Part shown: positions 34,831-47,291 of the stretch, piece after piece
Layout: the number at the start of each line of letters is the position of its first letter
Position numbering within the stretch: the first letter of the stretch is position 1
Assembly: GCA_029844215.1 (NCBI GenBank)
Contig: CM056733.1
Span: forward strand, 12,521,501-12,585,500
From: Przewalskia tangutica
Lineage: Eukaryota > Streptophyta > Magnoliopsida > Solanales > Solanaceae
Direction of reading: 5' to 3'
Length of the DNA stretch: 64,000 nucleotides
Translations under genes and position numbers: made by a program
The notes under the pieces: generated by a model
What the model saw: the letters and a program-made list of their open reading frames with translations, nothing else
The model's database searches: none
What the model was told of the DNA's origin: nothing

Positions 34831-37800
34831 TGTCACGACCAACCTCGGCCCGTGATCGTGCCTTACCCGGGCACCCAAGTAGACATACATCGAGTAATCA
34901 ATGAACATAAAGACAATACATGAAACCAAAGTGTAATAAGACAGGTGAAATAAGAAGACAAAGCAACCAAAAACGGTTACCTTCAAAGATATATATAAAT
35001 AGCAACTTTTTCAACATGAACAGCTTAATCCTTTTACAAACCCCGCCACAACAAAGATTACGCACCTCTACGAAAGATATGATAACAACGACGACAGGCC
35101 CCGCCATACCCCGAATGTAAGCACCTACGACAACAGGACTATACCAAGATAAGCCTCCGAGAAACGGAGCTTCCCAAAAGCTAATCATGACCCTATGAGC
35201 GAGGATCAACGATCGGTGTACCTTTACTGCGGCATGAACGCAGCCAAGCGAGGTCGCGATAACAAAGTACCGAGTATGTGAAATCAAAATAAATCAGAAA
35301 TGAAATCATAGTAGTCATATAAAGCAGAGACATGTATGATAACCAAACTACGCTTACAACAAAGCCATGTCGAGTCGTGACTCACGCCTCAAGTCATCAC
35401 TCAAGTATAACAAGGGGTCTCGTGCCCACAACATCAATCATGCCCGTGGGATACCTTCCTCATCACGGCCTATGATATAAAAGCACCAAGGAACACATGA
35501 ACACCGTGTCCCACCGTGTCATAATAAAATCAGACGGTAAGTACGAAGGCATAGCCGACTACTAAAAACCTACGCACAACAAGTTCATGAATCGTATCAT
35601 AAGATCTGTCTAGACCGTCACATGATCAAAGCCGCCACTTGCCCGCAGATCAATGCGCGTCTAACCCCGAACTCCCGCAGCCCGCGATAGGCCAATCTCA
35701 TCGCCCGCATGAGGTATTCCCCGCATCGGTAGCTACTCCCGTCGCCCCGACTTCCGAGTCCGTGACGCCACGCGACCGCATGCCCATAAAGGACGACGCT
35801 AACCGGAACTCTCGTAGCTCGCGATAGGCCCTCAGACCCGCATTGAGGTATTCTCGAATCATGGTCCTGCATCGCTCGAGTCTACCCCAGACGGAGGGCC
35901 TTAACCCGGAATCATCTCGAGATGAATGCCACAATACTATCATAACGATCGATAGTTAATAAGCACAATCAAGGGAAACCCTTTACACAAACATCACAAG
36001 ATACTAACACACGTAGCATCCTAACACGCTTACTTATCAAAGCAACAAGAAGTATTACAAGGCTATCACAAACCAATACAATCAAGTTGTTCACACAAGG
36101 TACTTTCTACTATATGATTAACAAGATCGGGTTTTATCCCCAAAGTACTTCATACATTAACTCTTTAAAAGATACGTTGCTTTTACAAAAGTCACACAAT
36201 ACCGTAGTATATGAAAATAGAGTGATTATCTTTTAAAGTAAATCAATTACTTCTCTTTGTAAAATCAAGTAGCAACATTCTTTTCCAATGTTCAAGTTTG
36301 CCTAATTTCCAATGTTCAAGTTTCTCATTTTTTTAGAAAGGTTTAGTAGTTCATAGTCTTATTCATTTAAGAATATAATTCTCCTTTAAACAACTGAGAA
36401 ACCCAAGCCTTATATGAGTAGGATATTCTTGTTTATTACAATCTTATTACAAACCATGATCTAGGAAATATCATTTTGTCTCATCTTAGCTTCTATGCGG
36501 ATGGAAGTTTCTCTGGTTTTAATAATACTTAATTATTCAAAACATTTCCTTTTATTAACACTGCGGTGGTTTGTCGATACACATTCTCGATTTCAAATCA
36601 AGAAACATTCTTAAGCCGTTATACCTAACTTCCCATAAAGCTAGTATAACTCTTAAGTTTTCAAAACCAAATATTACTTCTCCTTTCAAAATGATTCAAA
36701 AATCTTTGAAATACTTCAAGTTCTTTATTAACACATAACAAGCCAATTATAGTTCAAATCGGTTACCTTTTAAAACCACATGTATTTTCTTACCAACATA
36801 AAGTCGTTATAACCAACTTCCCATAAAGCCGTTATAACACTTTATGTTTTACACCAATCAAATACGTTCAAAGACATGTACTTCTACCGCATACATATTT
36901 CACACATATCATGCTAGAAGAGATAGGAAGAGGTTCACATACCTCGCGACGCAGTATCGACTAATAGCAAAACGCCCAAGTACATCCAACCGCCGGCTAC
37001 TCCTTAAGCCAAGATCGCGCCACACGTAGTACTTCAACCTATAAGGCCACAAGGCGCTTATTAACATTTAGATCTCATCGTAGAACATTCTACCGAAAAT
37101 TAAGACCTCCCCCGCAACAAAAGAAATCTCCTCCTCTATCGAGGCCGCTACCAAGCCAACCAGGGGGGGGGGTTATACATCTAACCCTAACGGTTACAAT
37201 TCTACTTCACGGTACTACAACACAAGTCTAATGTAATACAGCCCTATGTAATTACAGCCAAAGATTCTTCTTTCAATTCGGGCTTAAGTCGCGAGACATT
37301 GCAGTAAGTATTATTCAGCTTAAGTCAAAAGACATCCGATACTACGTTCAGTTCTATATATAGTATACTTCAACTATATATTCTAACAACATGTAATTTC
37401 CAATTACAATAGAGGGACAAGATATTTACCTCGATAAGCCCATAATTATCCTAGCTTAAAGTCGATCCTGGCAATCGTTTAGCTCAACTCGAGCGCCCAA
37501 CCCATTTAAACCACCCTTAGAAGTTCTAACCAACTTCTACACAATACTCCAACGGACTATGGAGATTTTCCTAGGGTTTCGGTTTTGTGGTGATGGAAGT
37601 ATAATAGTATTTTCTGGCTTTTCAGATAGTATAACCTTAGAATACAACAAGGTATAAGGCTAAGGTAATTTGGGCATTATAACAATACTTTGAGAGTATT
37701 TCTACACCACAAAGAGGGGTATTATACGAAAGCAACAAGGCTAGTGGGGTACCCACTACCACACTACTAGAGGGGTGGCTACCCTCGCCTACCCCACTGT

Positions 37801-38275
37801 GGGGAAAACTCTCGACGAGGGGCCTCACTTGCGGGCGGGAAGGCTCTCAAGACTTAGGCATTTTGGATGAAGAAGTCTTCAACCTTAGAGGGTATTTATA
37901 GCACAAGCCAAGGCCAACCAATGGCCAAGATCTAGCAGTGCCTAGTGCTGTAGGGCCAAGATCTTGCCAAGTGCCCCTTAACCAACTAACACACAAATAT
38001 CCTACCAACTAAAGCCATTCCAATCGCCACAACCGAGCCTCACGCCCGCTAATGGGAGGTGCCAAGTGGCGCCTCTTGTTGGCCCAACACGCTTCGTCTC
38101 TAAAAATCCGCAAAATTAAAAATGACATAGCCGAAATTCCCTACGAAGTCGTGAAAACGCTTTCGAAAACGACTCTAAGCGGGTGTTGTGCACAAATAAT
38201 TTTCGCCAAGCCAATATTAAAAGTTTCAATTTCACGCACGCCCTTACGCATATACTTTGGAAATACGGTATAACA
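34831..38275 (-). repeat. G4 5' LTR
   Basis: The LTR is 3445 bp, colinear with 28787-32245. It carries a G10 run at 37163-37172 where the partner has GTGTGGG. Paired CAG-to-CGG differences are clear at 36496-36500 (against 30457-30461) and 36561-36570 (against about 30523-30532). Confidence 0.9.
37893..37901 (-). promoter_or_regulatory. TATA box of G4 5' LTR
   Basis: CTATAAATACCC on the minus strand; as the 5' LTR copy, this one would drive full-length transcription toward the G3 gag C-terminal half. Confidence 0.65.
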
Positions 38276-38280
38276 ATGCT

Positions 38281-38795
38281 CCCGCCGCCTCCATGAATCA
38301 AACTACCAATCGCGGATCCGCAGCCGATGTGAACCCAAAACTACCGACTCTGTCTCCGAGGCCTTGATCACTCTCATGATCCGCTGCAACTGTCGGATAA
38401 ACTCCTGAGGATCATCCTCAGTCCTCGACCCATAGAACTCTGGTGGGATGCAACTCAAAAAGTCCCTAAGTCTCATGCTATCCGATCTATGGTGAACTAT
38501 GGGTACAACCGGAACCGCCGTCTCTCGTCTGTCCTCATTCCTCGCCACGATCCTGGCTAACAACTGGGCCATCTCCTTGTAACCCATATCCTCTGCTCCA
38601 GGATGTGTAACTGGAGGCTCAGGTACCGTGGTCTCGATGGTACCGCTGCCGCTCGAACTCAATTTGGCGACGTCGTGGAACTCGCCGTCCGAAACATCAC
38701 CTCCGAAAGACGGGCTGTGCCTCGTAACTCTGTGTCCCACTAGCGGCTCCTCACCGCTTTCCCTTCTGGGCCGCGGTTGCCTTGCGTGGAGGCAT
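38281..38795 (-). pseudogene. gag: G3 gag, N-terminal part
   Basis: The start M-P-P-R-K-A-T-A-A-Q-K lies at 38795. A stop follows a few codons later because a CAG-rich stretch present in G2 (23880-23895) is shortened here. The rest is open in another frame (up to 38806 in that frame): P-E-P-P-V-T-H-P-G-A-E, R-D-F-L-S-C-I-P-P-E-F-Y-G, D-P-Q-E-F, and A-S-E-T-E-S-V-V-L. It joins the C-terminal part across G4. Confidence 0.85.
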
Positions 38796-38984
38796 AACTG
38801 ATACATAGAAATATGTCAGAGGGAGTCCAACCTATAACACAGCTCTATTGCACGATCTTAGAGTGAAAGAATGGAAACCAATCCTAAATATCCTGTAGCC
38901 TCCTGATTATAGATGTGGTGCACAACACACCGATAATCAAGACTCTACTAGATACGGCTTGTAGACCCTTTCCGAGGATTAACT

Positions 38985-38996
38985 GCTCTGATACCA
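38985..38996 (-). promoter_or_regulatory. G3 primer binding site
   Basis: GCTCTGATACCA on the plus strand is TGGTATCAGAGC on the minus strand, four bases inside the 5' LTR border at 39001. It is identical to the G2 site. Confidence 0.92.
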
Positions 38997-40967
38997 CTTT
39001 TGTCACGACCAGACTCCGGGCCCGCGACTGACGCCTTACCCCTGGCACCCTTGTGATACAACATCAGAGAAAACCAACGGAAAAATAAACTCACAACAAG
39101 AACCCATATAGAATGTAAAGCAGGCTAACCCAAAAATGGCTACCTCTAAATATAACAAAGCTGAACAGTTACATCCTTAACAACCCAAGTTATGACAGGA
39201 CTACAGACCTCTAAGAATGGGTAAACACTATGACGGGACAGGGCCCCGTCATACCCCTGAACGTACAAAACATCTACAACACCAGGGAGAACCGTACCAA
39301 AAGTCGAGCCTCCGAAGGAATGGAGCTTCTGACACCTGAGCAAGATCCTAAGAATGAGGATCCACCACCTGCTTACCCCTACCTGCGGCATGAACGCAGC
39401 CCCCCGAGGAAGGGGGTCAGTACACAATATGTACCAAGTATGTAAAACTGGAAAATACTGTAATTATATCATAAGTCTAAAATAAGCGGGAGTCATGGAA
39501 GAAAATCAATTTACCTTGCACTGTGCCTTACTAACAATGAGAGTAACAAGTATAAACTTTACTGCATACAAATAGGAGGCTCATGATCAAAACAGGGTCT
39601 CTCGCCCGTAGTATCATTAAGCAATCCTACTCCTGGGACTATTTCACCCGCATAGGTCCTGTGGACCCGCAAGAGGTCATCCGTCTCGCATGAGACTATT
39701 TCACCCGCATGGATCCTGTGGAGCCGCATGAGTACAAGCGCCGCACTCGCATGAGACTATTTCACCCGCATGAGGTCATTCGCCTCACATGGGACTATTT
39801 CACCCGCATGTCACGCCCGGCCCGTGATCGTGCCTCACCGGCACCCAAGTAGTCATACATCGAGTAACCGGAATATAAAACAAGGCAGAAACAGCTTTAT
39901 AAAATAAGACAGCTTTATCGATGAAAAGCTTGCCTTTCGCATAATATAAATAACTCAAGTTTTGCGATTACATCCCAACCGTATAATAGTACTACAGACC
40001 TCTGAGGAAGTAAACAACTATGGCGGACGGGGCCCATACCGATCTGCATAAAACTATCTACAATACGGGAGATCATACCCAAAAGTAGAGCCTCGGAGAA
40101 GATGGAGCTCACGACACCAACGCAAAGATCCTAAGGATGTGGATCTAGCACTGCCGCCTTACCGGCATGAACGCAGCCCCAAGGAGGTCGATAACAGTAC
40201 CAAGTATGTGAAACTATAAAGTACTTAAAATGAAATCAAAGTATTTAAAACCTTTTCACAAATACAATCGATTCAATTGCACATAGTGCATCACAAACAA
40301 CAACAATAATAGGAAAAGAATAGTCTATTCTAGGCGCGAATGATCGAAGCAAGGCCAATCGCCCATAGTATCATTCTGCGTGCCTAGTCACGGACTTCGC
40401 AGCCGCATAGTCCCACACTGACCGCGTGAGATATTTCTCGTCGGGGCAGCCAACCCCGGATCCGCCTAGGCTCCCGCAGCCCGCATAGCCTCAAAAGACC
40501 GCATAGTCTCAACAGACCGCATAGAGTCCCCGCATCGAGCTAAACGCCGAATGATCAATCTCGAGCATACCGCTGCTCGCGTGGTCTCACAGATCGCATA
40601 GCCGTATAGACCGCATCAAGCGGGCAAGCCCTCGTATAACGATCGGGTAGGTGATACAATAACAAGTACAATGGACTTACCGTTAGCAACGTAAGCACGC
40701 AAGAATGACCCTTACAAAGATTACAAGACACTAACACGTAGCATCATAACATGTCTACTTATCAAACAATCTTACTACACTTAACAGAAATCAATACAAG
40801 GCTTTCATAAACAAAACAAGTAAATAGCCTTTTATCTTCTTAAGTTGTTATACCTAACTTCCCATAAAGCCGATAACTCTTACGCTTTTGTTTTAAAACC
40901 AAATATTTATCTTACATTAAAAATGATTCGATATTCTTTGAAATGTTTTCAGTTCTTTGTTATTCAA

Positions 40968-41078
40968 GCTTAAGCCGTGAGGCATTGCCGTAAGTATTAT
41001 TCAGGCTTAAGCCGTGAGGCATTGCCATAAGTATTATTCAGGCTTAAGTCAAAGACATTGCCGTAGTTATTATTCAGT
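40968..41078. repeat. Three 37-bp tandem repeats in S2
   Basis: Units start at 40968, 41005 and 41042 with GCTTAAG and contain GGCATTGCC and TATTATTCAG. The G4 3' LTR has two related units at 31243-31310, so copy number varies between LTRs. Confidence 0.8.
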
Positions 41079-41814
41079 TAACACATGTACGTCTACCGTA
41101 CTATATATTGTAAAATATCATGCTTTAGGAAGAATCACATACCTTCTCAGCGAAAACCACCTGCCAAGTTGAATATGTCGCGCGCAGAGAGTCAGCCTAT
41201 AATAGTCACAGATATCTATCAAAGACTACTCTGAGGGTTATTCTAAACAGGGGGTTCATAATTCTACGGAAAGTCGGACAGCACAACCCTACCCGGTGAG
41301 CTATGTAAGTCTACTGTGAAAACAGTCCTATGTGAGTACAGTTCAATTATTCTTCTTTTAAACCCTTCTACTGTGATAACAGTTCAATTCTATTCTGTGA
41401 TATTCTTCTAAGTATCTAATACTTATTCTAATACTACAACAGTAAGTATTCTCTAATTCAAAAGAGGGTTAGGATTAGTTACCTCGGTAAGCCCAATAAT
41501 ATCCTAGATAAAGTCGCGCCTGAGCAAGGTTTAGCTCCTAAGTTGTACGCTCCGGTAGCTCCAAGAAACCTTAGAAGTTCTTCACAACTTCTACTAAGGA
41601 CTAAGGGATTTGGGCTAGGGTATTTTGGGCATTATAACGATACTAGAAGACAACTTTTCTACCAAGGAGGGGTAGATTTCGCTAGGCTAGGGGTAGGCTC
41701 TCGCCACACTACCTGAGGAGGGAAGAGGTGTTGGACGAAAAGCTTAAGGGAGGAGAGGATTTTTAGACTTGGAAGATAACTTTGTGGATGAATAACTCTT
41801 CATCTCTAAGGGGG

Positions 41815-41823
41815 TATTTATAG
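41815..41823 (-). promoter_or_regulatory. TATA box of S2
   Basis: CTATAAATACCCC on the minus strand, conserved with S1, G4 and G5. Confidence 0.65.
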
Positions 41824-43814
41824 CTCAAGCCTTGGCCAACCAATGGCCAAGATGAAGACAAGTGCAAGGCAAGTGTAGGGTGAGGATTAACTAAACACAA
41901 ATATCCTACCAACCCTTGACTTGTGCACAAGGCACAAAAAACGTGCCTTGGCTCTCCAATTTCGTCCATGGACGATTCAAGTCCACCAATGGGAGGGTGC
42001 CAAGTGTTTCCCTCCCGTTGGTCCAAAATGTTTCGTCTCTCGGAAAAATCCGCAAAAATTAGTAATGGCATAGCCGGAATTTTCCCTACGAAAGCTGTGG
42101 AAACGTTTCGTCGGAAAACGATTCTTTAAGCGAGTTGTGTACAAAAAAAACGTCCAAGGCTAACTTTAAAGCCAAACTTTTTGTACGTATTCCCTTACGT
42201 ACATACTCTGGAAATACGGGGTATAACTGCATGGACCCGGTGGGCCCGCATGAGTACAAACGCCGCACTCGCATCATGGGTAGCAAATCCATGGAATAAG
42301 TAGTAAACCATCCTAATGGACGCATACCCGTGGACCATCCATCGTGTCAGTATGTCCAAAGGAAATAACAAGAATAAGTAGTGAACCATCCTAATGAACG
42401 CATACCCGTGGACCATCCACCGTGTCGGTATGTCAAAAGGAAATAGCAAGAATAACCCGGGGTCTACCCCGTAAGAACGTATCACCTAGCACAATCGGCT
42501 AACATATATAACATAAGCGCTACCGGCTTATCATCACATAAGCAAGTTAAGAAATCCCCTAACTTCTTATTAACATTATTAATATAACCTCTCATTTTAG
42601 TTTACTTAAGGCACTAACATGTCATTTAAGAGAAAATCCGGGATTTCAACCCAAGTACCACGTACTTCTAACCTTTTAAGAAATGATTCCTTTTTATATA
42701 AAAACTTCCAAGATACTAATAACCGTAGTATCAAGTCACGACTACTTTCGAGGCAAGTCACATTTCCTTTTTAGAAATATACTAGTCTTCTAAATCAAGT
42801 GACTTCATTTCTTTTAAAAACCTTAGGCAATTAATGCCTTAAAAACAATTTACCTTCCACAATTTCAAATCATTTACCCGTACTTATTTTACTTAGAGAA
42901 AACCTTTCTTTCTTAACTTTTCATAAAACTAATATAACCAACTTCCCATAAAGCCGTTATATTAACGTTATACGTTAGTCACACACATTCCCCTATGTCC
43001 AAGGGACTTATACTTTTAAAACGAAACAAGTATCATATGCTTAAAACAAGTGAAGAATATCAAATCGTGTACGTCTGACGTACTACATAGGTACAACTAC
43101 TCATGCTCAAGAGATAGGAAAGCTCCACATACCTCTTCGGTCAATCCACTTGCTAAGTCCAAAATACCGCACGTAGTATGTCAACCTATAATGATCATAA
43201 TACGTTTATTAACCTCTTGTTTCAACGTAGAATATTCCAAGTGCAAAGTCACTAAATTTCTACGGAAAATTGGGCAGCATTTCCTTTGTTTCTACACACT
43301 TTGCCACTTTTTTCAAGGCCGAATTCAACATCCAAATGCCACATTTAAGGCCCAACAATCCAAACATTTCAAAGGGGATTACACACCTAATCTTGGATGT
43401 GTAAAATTCTGCCCCACCATGTATAACAACTAACTTAACAAGTTTAAGGTAGTATTTAAGCTACAACATGCTTACATATCATTCTTATCCAATCCTTTCA
43501 TATCCAAACCATTTTTCTTGCATGTAATGTATCTAAGAGCAATATTTACCACAACAAGTTCTTTCTTCTTCACATGCAACACCAATAACTAGCTACAAGA
43601 GAAGAATTGTTACCTTAGAGCTTTAGCCAAATTAATCCAACAAATTTGCTAGCCACCTCTTCCACAAACACCACCACAACAACTCCCACAAGCTTGCAAA
43701 TAAGTTTCCTTCTTGCCACGCTTTTCAGATTTTTCTCAAGCCCTGTGTTCTTCTTAATTTTCTAGAGAGAATGGAGAGCTTTTATTTTTAGAGAGAGATG
43801 AGAGCTTGAAGAAT

Positions 43815-43837
43815 GACCAAGTCTTCAAGACTTGGTC
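43815..43837. promoter_or_regulatory. 23-bp palindrome in G3 5' LTR
   Basis: The same palindrome as in G2 and G6 (arm GACCAAGTCTT). The G3 3' LTR reads directly from GAATG to TCAAT at 26911-26920, so the palindrome is missing there while the flanks are intact. Confidence 0.75.
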
Positions 43838-44381
43838 AATAAGTAGTACTTGCAAAATCAGATGGGGGGGACACTTGTCACCCACCCATGGCCTCTTTTA
43901 AAACAAAACAGTGCAGATTTTTCCACTCACCGCAGCCTAGGCGCCTGCGGTTCGCCGGCGCCAAGGCCGCTGAAACTTCTGCCAACCCTCGGATCTTTTC
44001 GGCGCCGCGACCGCTTCCGCGGCTACGCAACTTCAGCGTTCTCAGATCATCCGCGCCGCGGCCCTCGCATCGGCGCCGCGGCGTGGCTCTCGATCAAACA
44101 CTCTTACGTCCGATCACAGACCGAACTTGTAACTCCCATAACTTTCTACTCCGATGTCCTATCGACGAACGGTTCATTGCGTTGGAAACTAGACTCAACG
44201 AAATACGCACTAGGAATTTGAAACATCTAGGAACTCTCAATGTAACGGGCCATAACCCGCCTCAAAGTTGACTAAAAACCCACCCGAAACAATCCGTCAA
44301 CCTATCCTTCTAAAATTTAAGTCTTAATCCCTTTCGTACGCTCTAATACGCAGGGCCAGAACTACGGGGTATAACAAGTTT

Positions 44382-44890
44382 GACTCATTTTCCAGGTATG
44401 CGCTCACCATTGTGGCTGACATGGCAGACAGAGTTCATCGCTATGTGATGGGGCTAGACCGTTATATGATTACTGCATACCTGGGAGTGACCCTTCAGCC
44501 AGGTATGGATATTGCCATGATGCATGCTTATGCACAGGGAATAGAGGGCAGAAAGATAGAGGACCAGCCATACTCAAAGCCACCAAGAGGCGGGGCAGCA
44601 GGTTTCAGGAATTTTTCGAGGCGACAAATTTCGCAGCAGACTAGGTCCACTTTTCAGCCGGCACAAAGTGCTCCTTCTCGGTTTTCTGGCAGGAGGTTTG
44701 ATCAGCCGGGTTATTCAGAGCGTGTCGTGGCTCCGGACTTCGGGTTTCGGGAGGCAGACCGTGGCCGTCGATATCGCTCAGATCTCGGTGTGTTCGATGC
44801 GGTAGATCGCACCCGGGCGAGTGTCGTACTGCTTTGTGAGCTTGTTTCTCTTATGGCCAGCAGGTCCATATGAAGAGGGATTGTCCGACC
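44382..44890 (+). pseudogene. gag: G2 gag, C-terminal part
   Basis: Across the AGTTT duplication the frame rejoins exactly with D-S-F-S-R-Y-A-L-T and V-A-D-M-A-D-R-V-H. It continues through M-G-L-D-R-Y and an arginine-, glutamine- and serine-rich basic region. The zinc knuckle at 44780-44890 is scrambled: the C-C spacing and the C-G-Q-Q-G-H motif can be traced only by switching frame. Related copies carry CAG-rich words at the disrupted places. Confidence 0.82.
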
Positions 44891-46281
44891 AGAGGCGGCG
44901 AGGGTGGTATGGTTCACCGGCAGGTCGATCGGGTCTTCTTCTCGTGGTTATGCTCCCTGAGGCGGTGTTCACGGACGCGCGCGGCATGCAGGTCGGTGGA
45001 GGTCCTAGTTCTAGCGGTCCACGTAATCGCATATATTCCTTAGCTGCCGAAAAGATCGTGAGGTTTCCCGCATGTCGCCACAGTACATTATTGATTTCAT
45101 GGTGGGACGTTTATGCTTTGATAGATCCAGGTTCTACCTTGTCCTATGTGTCCCCTCTTATTGCTGGTAGAATAGGGATAGAGCCGGTGTCGATAGAACC
45201 CTTTGAGGTAGCTACGCCAGTGGGTGATTCAGTGTTAGCTGAGCGGGTGTACAAAGATTGCCCGGTGTTTATATACAGTCGTCAAACCCTAGCAGAGTTG
45301 ATAGAGTTGGAGATGACATATTTTGATGTCATTATGGGTATGGACTGGTTGGTTTCTTGTTATGCCAACGTTGACTGTAGAGAAAGGTTGGTCCGGTTCC
45401 AGTTTCCCGGTGAGCCGATTATCGAGTGGAAGGGTAATACAGCGTCGCCGAGGGGTAGGTTTATTTCTTACCTCAAGGCTAGAAAGATGGTTCAGAAAGG
45501 GTACATCTATCATCCGTTCGTATTCGATCAGGCCGAGTGCCGCTTCTTGATCGATTCGGTGGTTAGAGAGTTTCTGGATGTATTCCCAGATGATCTCCCA
45601 GGTATTCCTCCAGAGAGGGAGATAGAGTTTTGTATTGACACGTTGCCAGACACTCGGCCTATATCTATTCCTCCGTACAGGATGACACCTGCTGAGTTGA
45701 GGGAGTTGAAGGACCAGTTGAAAGATTTGCTGGAAAAAGGCTTTATTAGACCTAGTATTTCTCCCTGGGGAGCGCCGGTTCTGTTGGTAAAGAAGAAGGA
45801 TGGGACGCTGCATATGTGTGTTGACTACAAGCAGCTGAATAAGGTAACCATCAAGAATAGATACCCCTTCCCCAGGATTGATGATTTGTTTAACCAGTTG
45901 CAGGGTGCGAGGTGTTTTTCCAAGATAGACCTGCGGTCTGGTTATCATCAGGTGCAAGTTAGAGAGGCAGATATCCCAAAGACTGCATTCAGGACCCGGT
46001 ATGGGCACTATGAGTTCAGGGTGATGTCTTTCGGTTTGACCAACGCTCCAGCGGTATTTATGGATTTGATGAACCGGGTGTTCAAGCCATTTTTGGATAC
46101 GTTTGTTATAGTATTCATTGATGACATCCCGTTTATTCGCGCACGCAGCAGAACATTCGATCACTTGAGGGCGGTGATTGGGTCCTCCGAGCCGCGATTG
46201 TTCGCCAAGTTCTCCAAGTGTGAGTTTTGGTTGGCCTCGGTGGCATTCTTGGGGCACATTATCTGGCCGATGTCGAGTTGA
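44891..46281 (+). pseudogene. pol: G2 protease and reverse transcriptase
   Basis: This is a long open stretch. Protease has D-P-G-S-T with the aspartate at 45124 and M-G-M-D-W near 45340. RT runs from I-P-P-Y-R-M-T-P (about 45665) through S-P-W-G-A-P, D-Y-K-Q-L-N-K and S-G-Y-H-Q to the catalytic F-I-D-D at 46114-46125. Immediately after F-I-D-D the sequence degrades: at 46126-46200 it no longer matches sister copies (61678-61760) at each CAG-bearing word. At 46262-46285 a frameshift ends the frame. All catalytic residues are otherwise present. Confidence 0.9.
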
Positions 46282-47291
46282 TGCGGCAAAGATTGAGGCG
46301 GTCAAGTCTTGGCCAAGACCTACTACTCCGACGGAGGTGCGCAGCTTCTTAGGGATGGCAGGTTATTATCGTAGGTTTGTGGAGCAGTTTGGTTCGATAT
46401 CAGCACCATTGACTAGGCTGACTCAGAAAGCAGCTAAGTTCCAGTGGACAAAAGCTTGTGAGAAGGGCTTCCAGTTACTGAAGGAAAAGTTGACGACGGC
46501 TCCAGTTCTTACTCTTCCCGAGGGGTTAGAGGGCTACGTGATTTATTGTGATGCCTCGGGTATCGGGCTAGGGTGCGTATTGATGCAGCACGACAAGGTT
46601 ATAGCATATGCTTCCCGGCAGCTACAGAAGCATGAGAGGAATTACCCTACTCATGACTTAGAGTTGGCCGCAGTTATTCATGCCTTGAAAATTTGGAGAC
46701 ATTATTTATACGGGGTTCATGTGGATATTTATACAGACCACAAGAGCCTCCAGTACATCTTCAGGCAGAGGGAGCTGAACTTGCGGCAGAGACGGTGGTT
46801 GGAGTTGCTAAAGGATTATGATATTGATATCCTATACCATCCGGGAAAAGCCAACGTGGTTGCAGATGCTCTGAGTCGTAGGTCTATGGGGAGTGCGGCC
46901 GGATAACAGACGGGACATAGTCCGTGAGATCCATCAGCTGGCGAGCCTTAGGGTTCGGTTGGTCGATGCCGATGATAGTGGGGTTCGGGTTCGTGAGGTT
47001 GTCGAGTCTTCCATCGTTGAGGAGGTGAAGAGGCGACAGTATGAGGATCCAGTTATGATACGGTATCGAGATACGGCTCTCCGAGAGGAGAAGAGTTTAT
47101 TTGAGATAGCGCCTGATGGGGTGCTAAGATTCGAGGGCAGATTGTGTGTTCCTGATGTTGCAGGACTACGTCAGCAGATTCTGGGGGAGGCACACAGTGC
47201 TCGTTACTCTATTCATCCGGGGTCGACTAAGCTGTACCATGACCTCAGATGTATGTATTGGTGGGATGACCTGAAGAGGGACGTGGCAGGG
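46282..47291 (+). pseudogene. pol: G2 RNase H and integrase N-terminus, cut by G6
   Basis: An open segment up to 46906 contains the RT connection (F-L-G-M-A-G-Y-Y-R-R-F) and complete RNase H: Y-C-D-A-S-G near 46546, the D-L-E-L-A-A helix near 46659 and T-D-H-K-S-L near 46735. A frameshift near 46900 leads into the linker and integrase zinc finger, with G-E-A-H-S-A-R-Y-S-I-H-P-G near 47188-47220. G6 inserts at 47291, between the two histidines and the two cysteines of the HHCC finger. CAGGG at 47287-47291 is the left target duplication. Confidence 0.9.

Larger units (their letters stand above)
28787..38275 (-). mobile_element. G4: non-autonomous chromovirus relative, ATGCT target duplication
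   Basis: It is bounded by TGTCACGACC (28787) and GGTATAACA (38275), with perfect ATGCT duplications at 28782-28786 and 38276-38280, inside G3 gag. The LTRs are 3459 and 3445 bp and the interior is 2585 bp. The interior keeps a polypurine tract, heavily eroded integrase/chromodomain sequence, a degenerate gag and a degenerate primer site. RT and RNase H are gone. Confidence 0.9.
39809..42227 (-). mobile_element. S2: solo LTR inside the G3 5' LTR
   Basis: This 2.42-kb LTR of the S1/G4 type begins TGTCACGCCCGG at 39809 and ends GGGGTATAAC at 42227. The G3 3' LTR is continuous at the same place (25340), which confirms an insertion. The flanks read CCGCA and TGCA, so the duplication is imperfect and the terminal A is lost. 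No interior remains. A TATA box lies at 41815-41823. Confidence 0.88.
24507..44376 (-). mobile_element. G3: gag-only LTR retrotransposon, AGTTT target duplication
   Basis: It is bounded by TGTCACGACC (24507) and GGGGTATAACA (44376), with perfect duplications AGTTT at 24502-24506 and 44377-44381. Without the nested G4 (28787-38275) and S2 (39809-42227) its own length is about 7.95 kb. It has two LTRs of about 2.85-2.96 kb and an interior of about 2.15 kb. The interior holds primer site, gag with zinc knuckle, a non-coding segment, stem-loop and polypurine tract, but no protease, RT or integrase. This matches the published TR-GAG type of non-autonomous plant element. Confidence 0.9.
39001..44376 (-). 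repeat. G3 5' LTR, interrupted by S2
   Basis: LTR sequence occupies 39001-39808 and 42228-44376 (about 2.96 kb in total) around solo LTR S2. It is very close to the 3' LTR except for indels: it has the 23-bp palindrome (43815-43837) and a longer GC-rich module (43925-44095). The close match of most of the pair suggests a fairly recent insertion. Confidence 0.9.
20713..47291 (+). mobile_element. G2: Tekay-like chromovirus split by G3 and G6
   Basis: The left end is TGTTACGCCCCGTAAT at 20713, directly after copia C2 sequence. AAAGT at 20708-20712 is the candidate left target duplication. The 5' LTR, primer site and gag start are followed by the G3 insertion (24507-44376). The gag end, protease, RT, RNase H and integrase N-terminus resume at 44382 and are cut by G6 at 47292. 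The remaining integrase, chromodomain and 3' LTR must lie right of the window. Confidence 0.9.

Noticed and set aside
45289..46305. A 338-codon open frame on the minus strand
   Set aside because: It is antisense to G2 protease and RT, whose motifs are clear on the plus strand; the reverse frame has no recognised domain.
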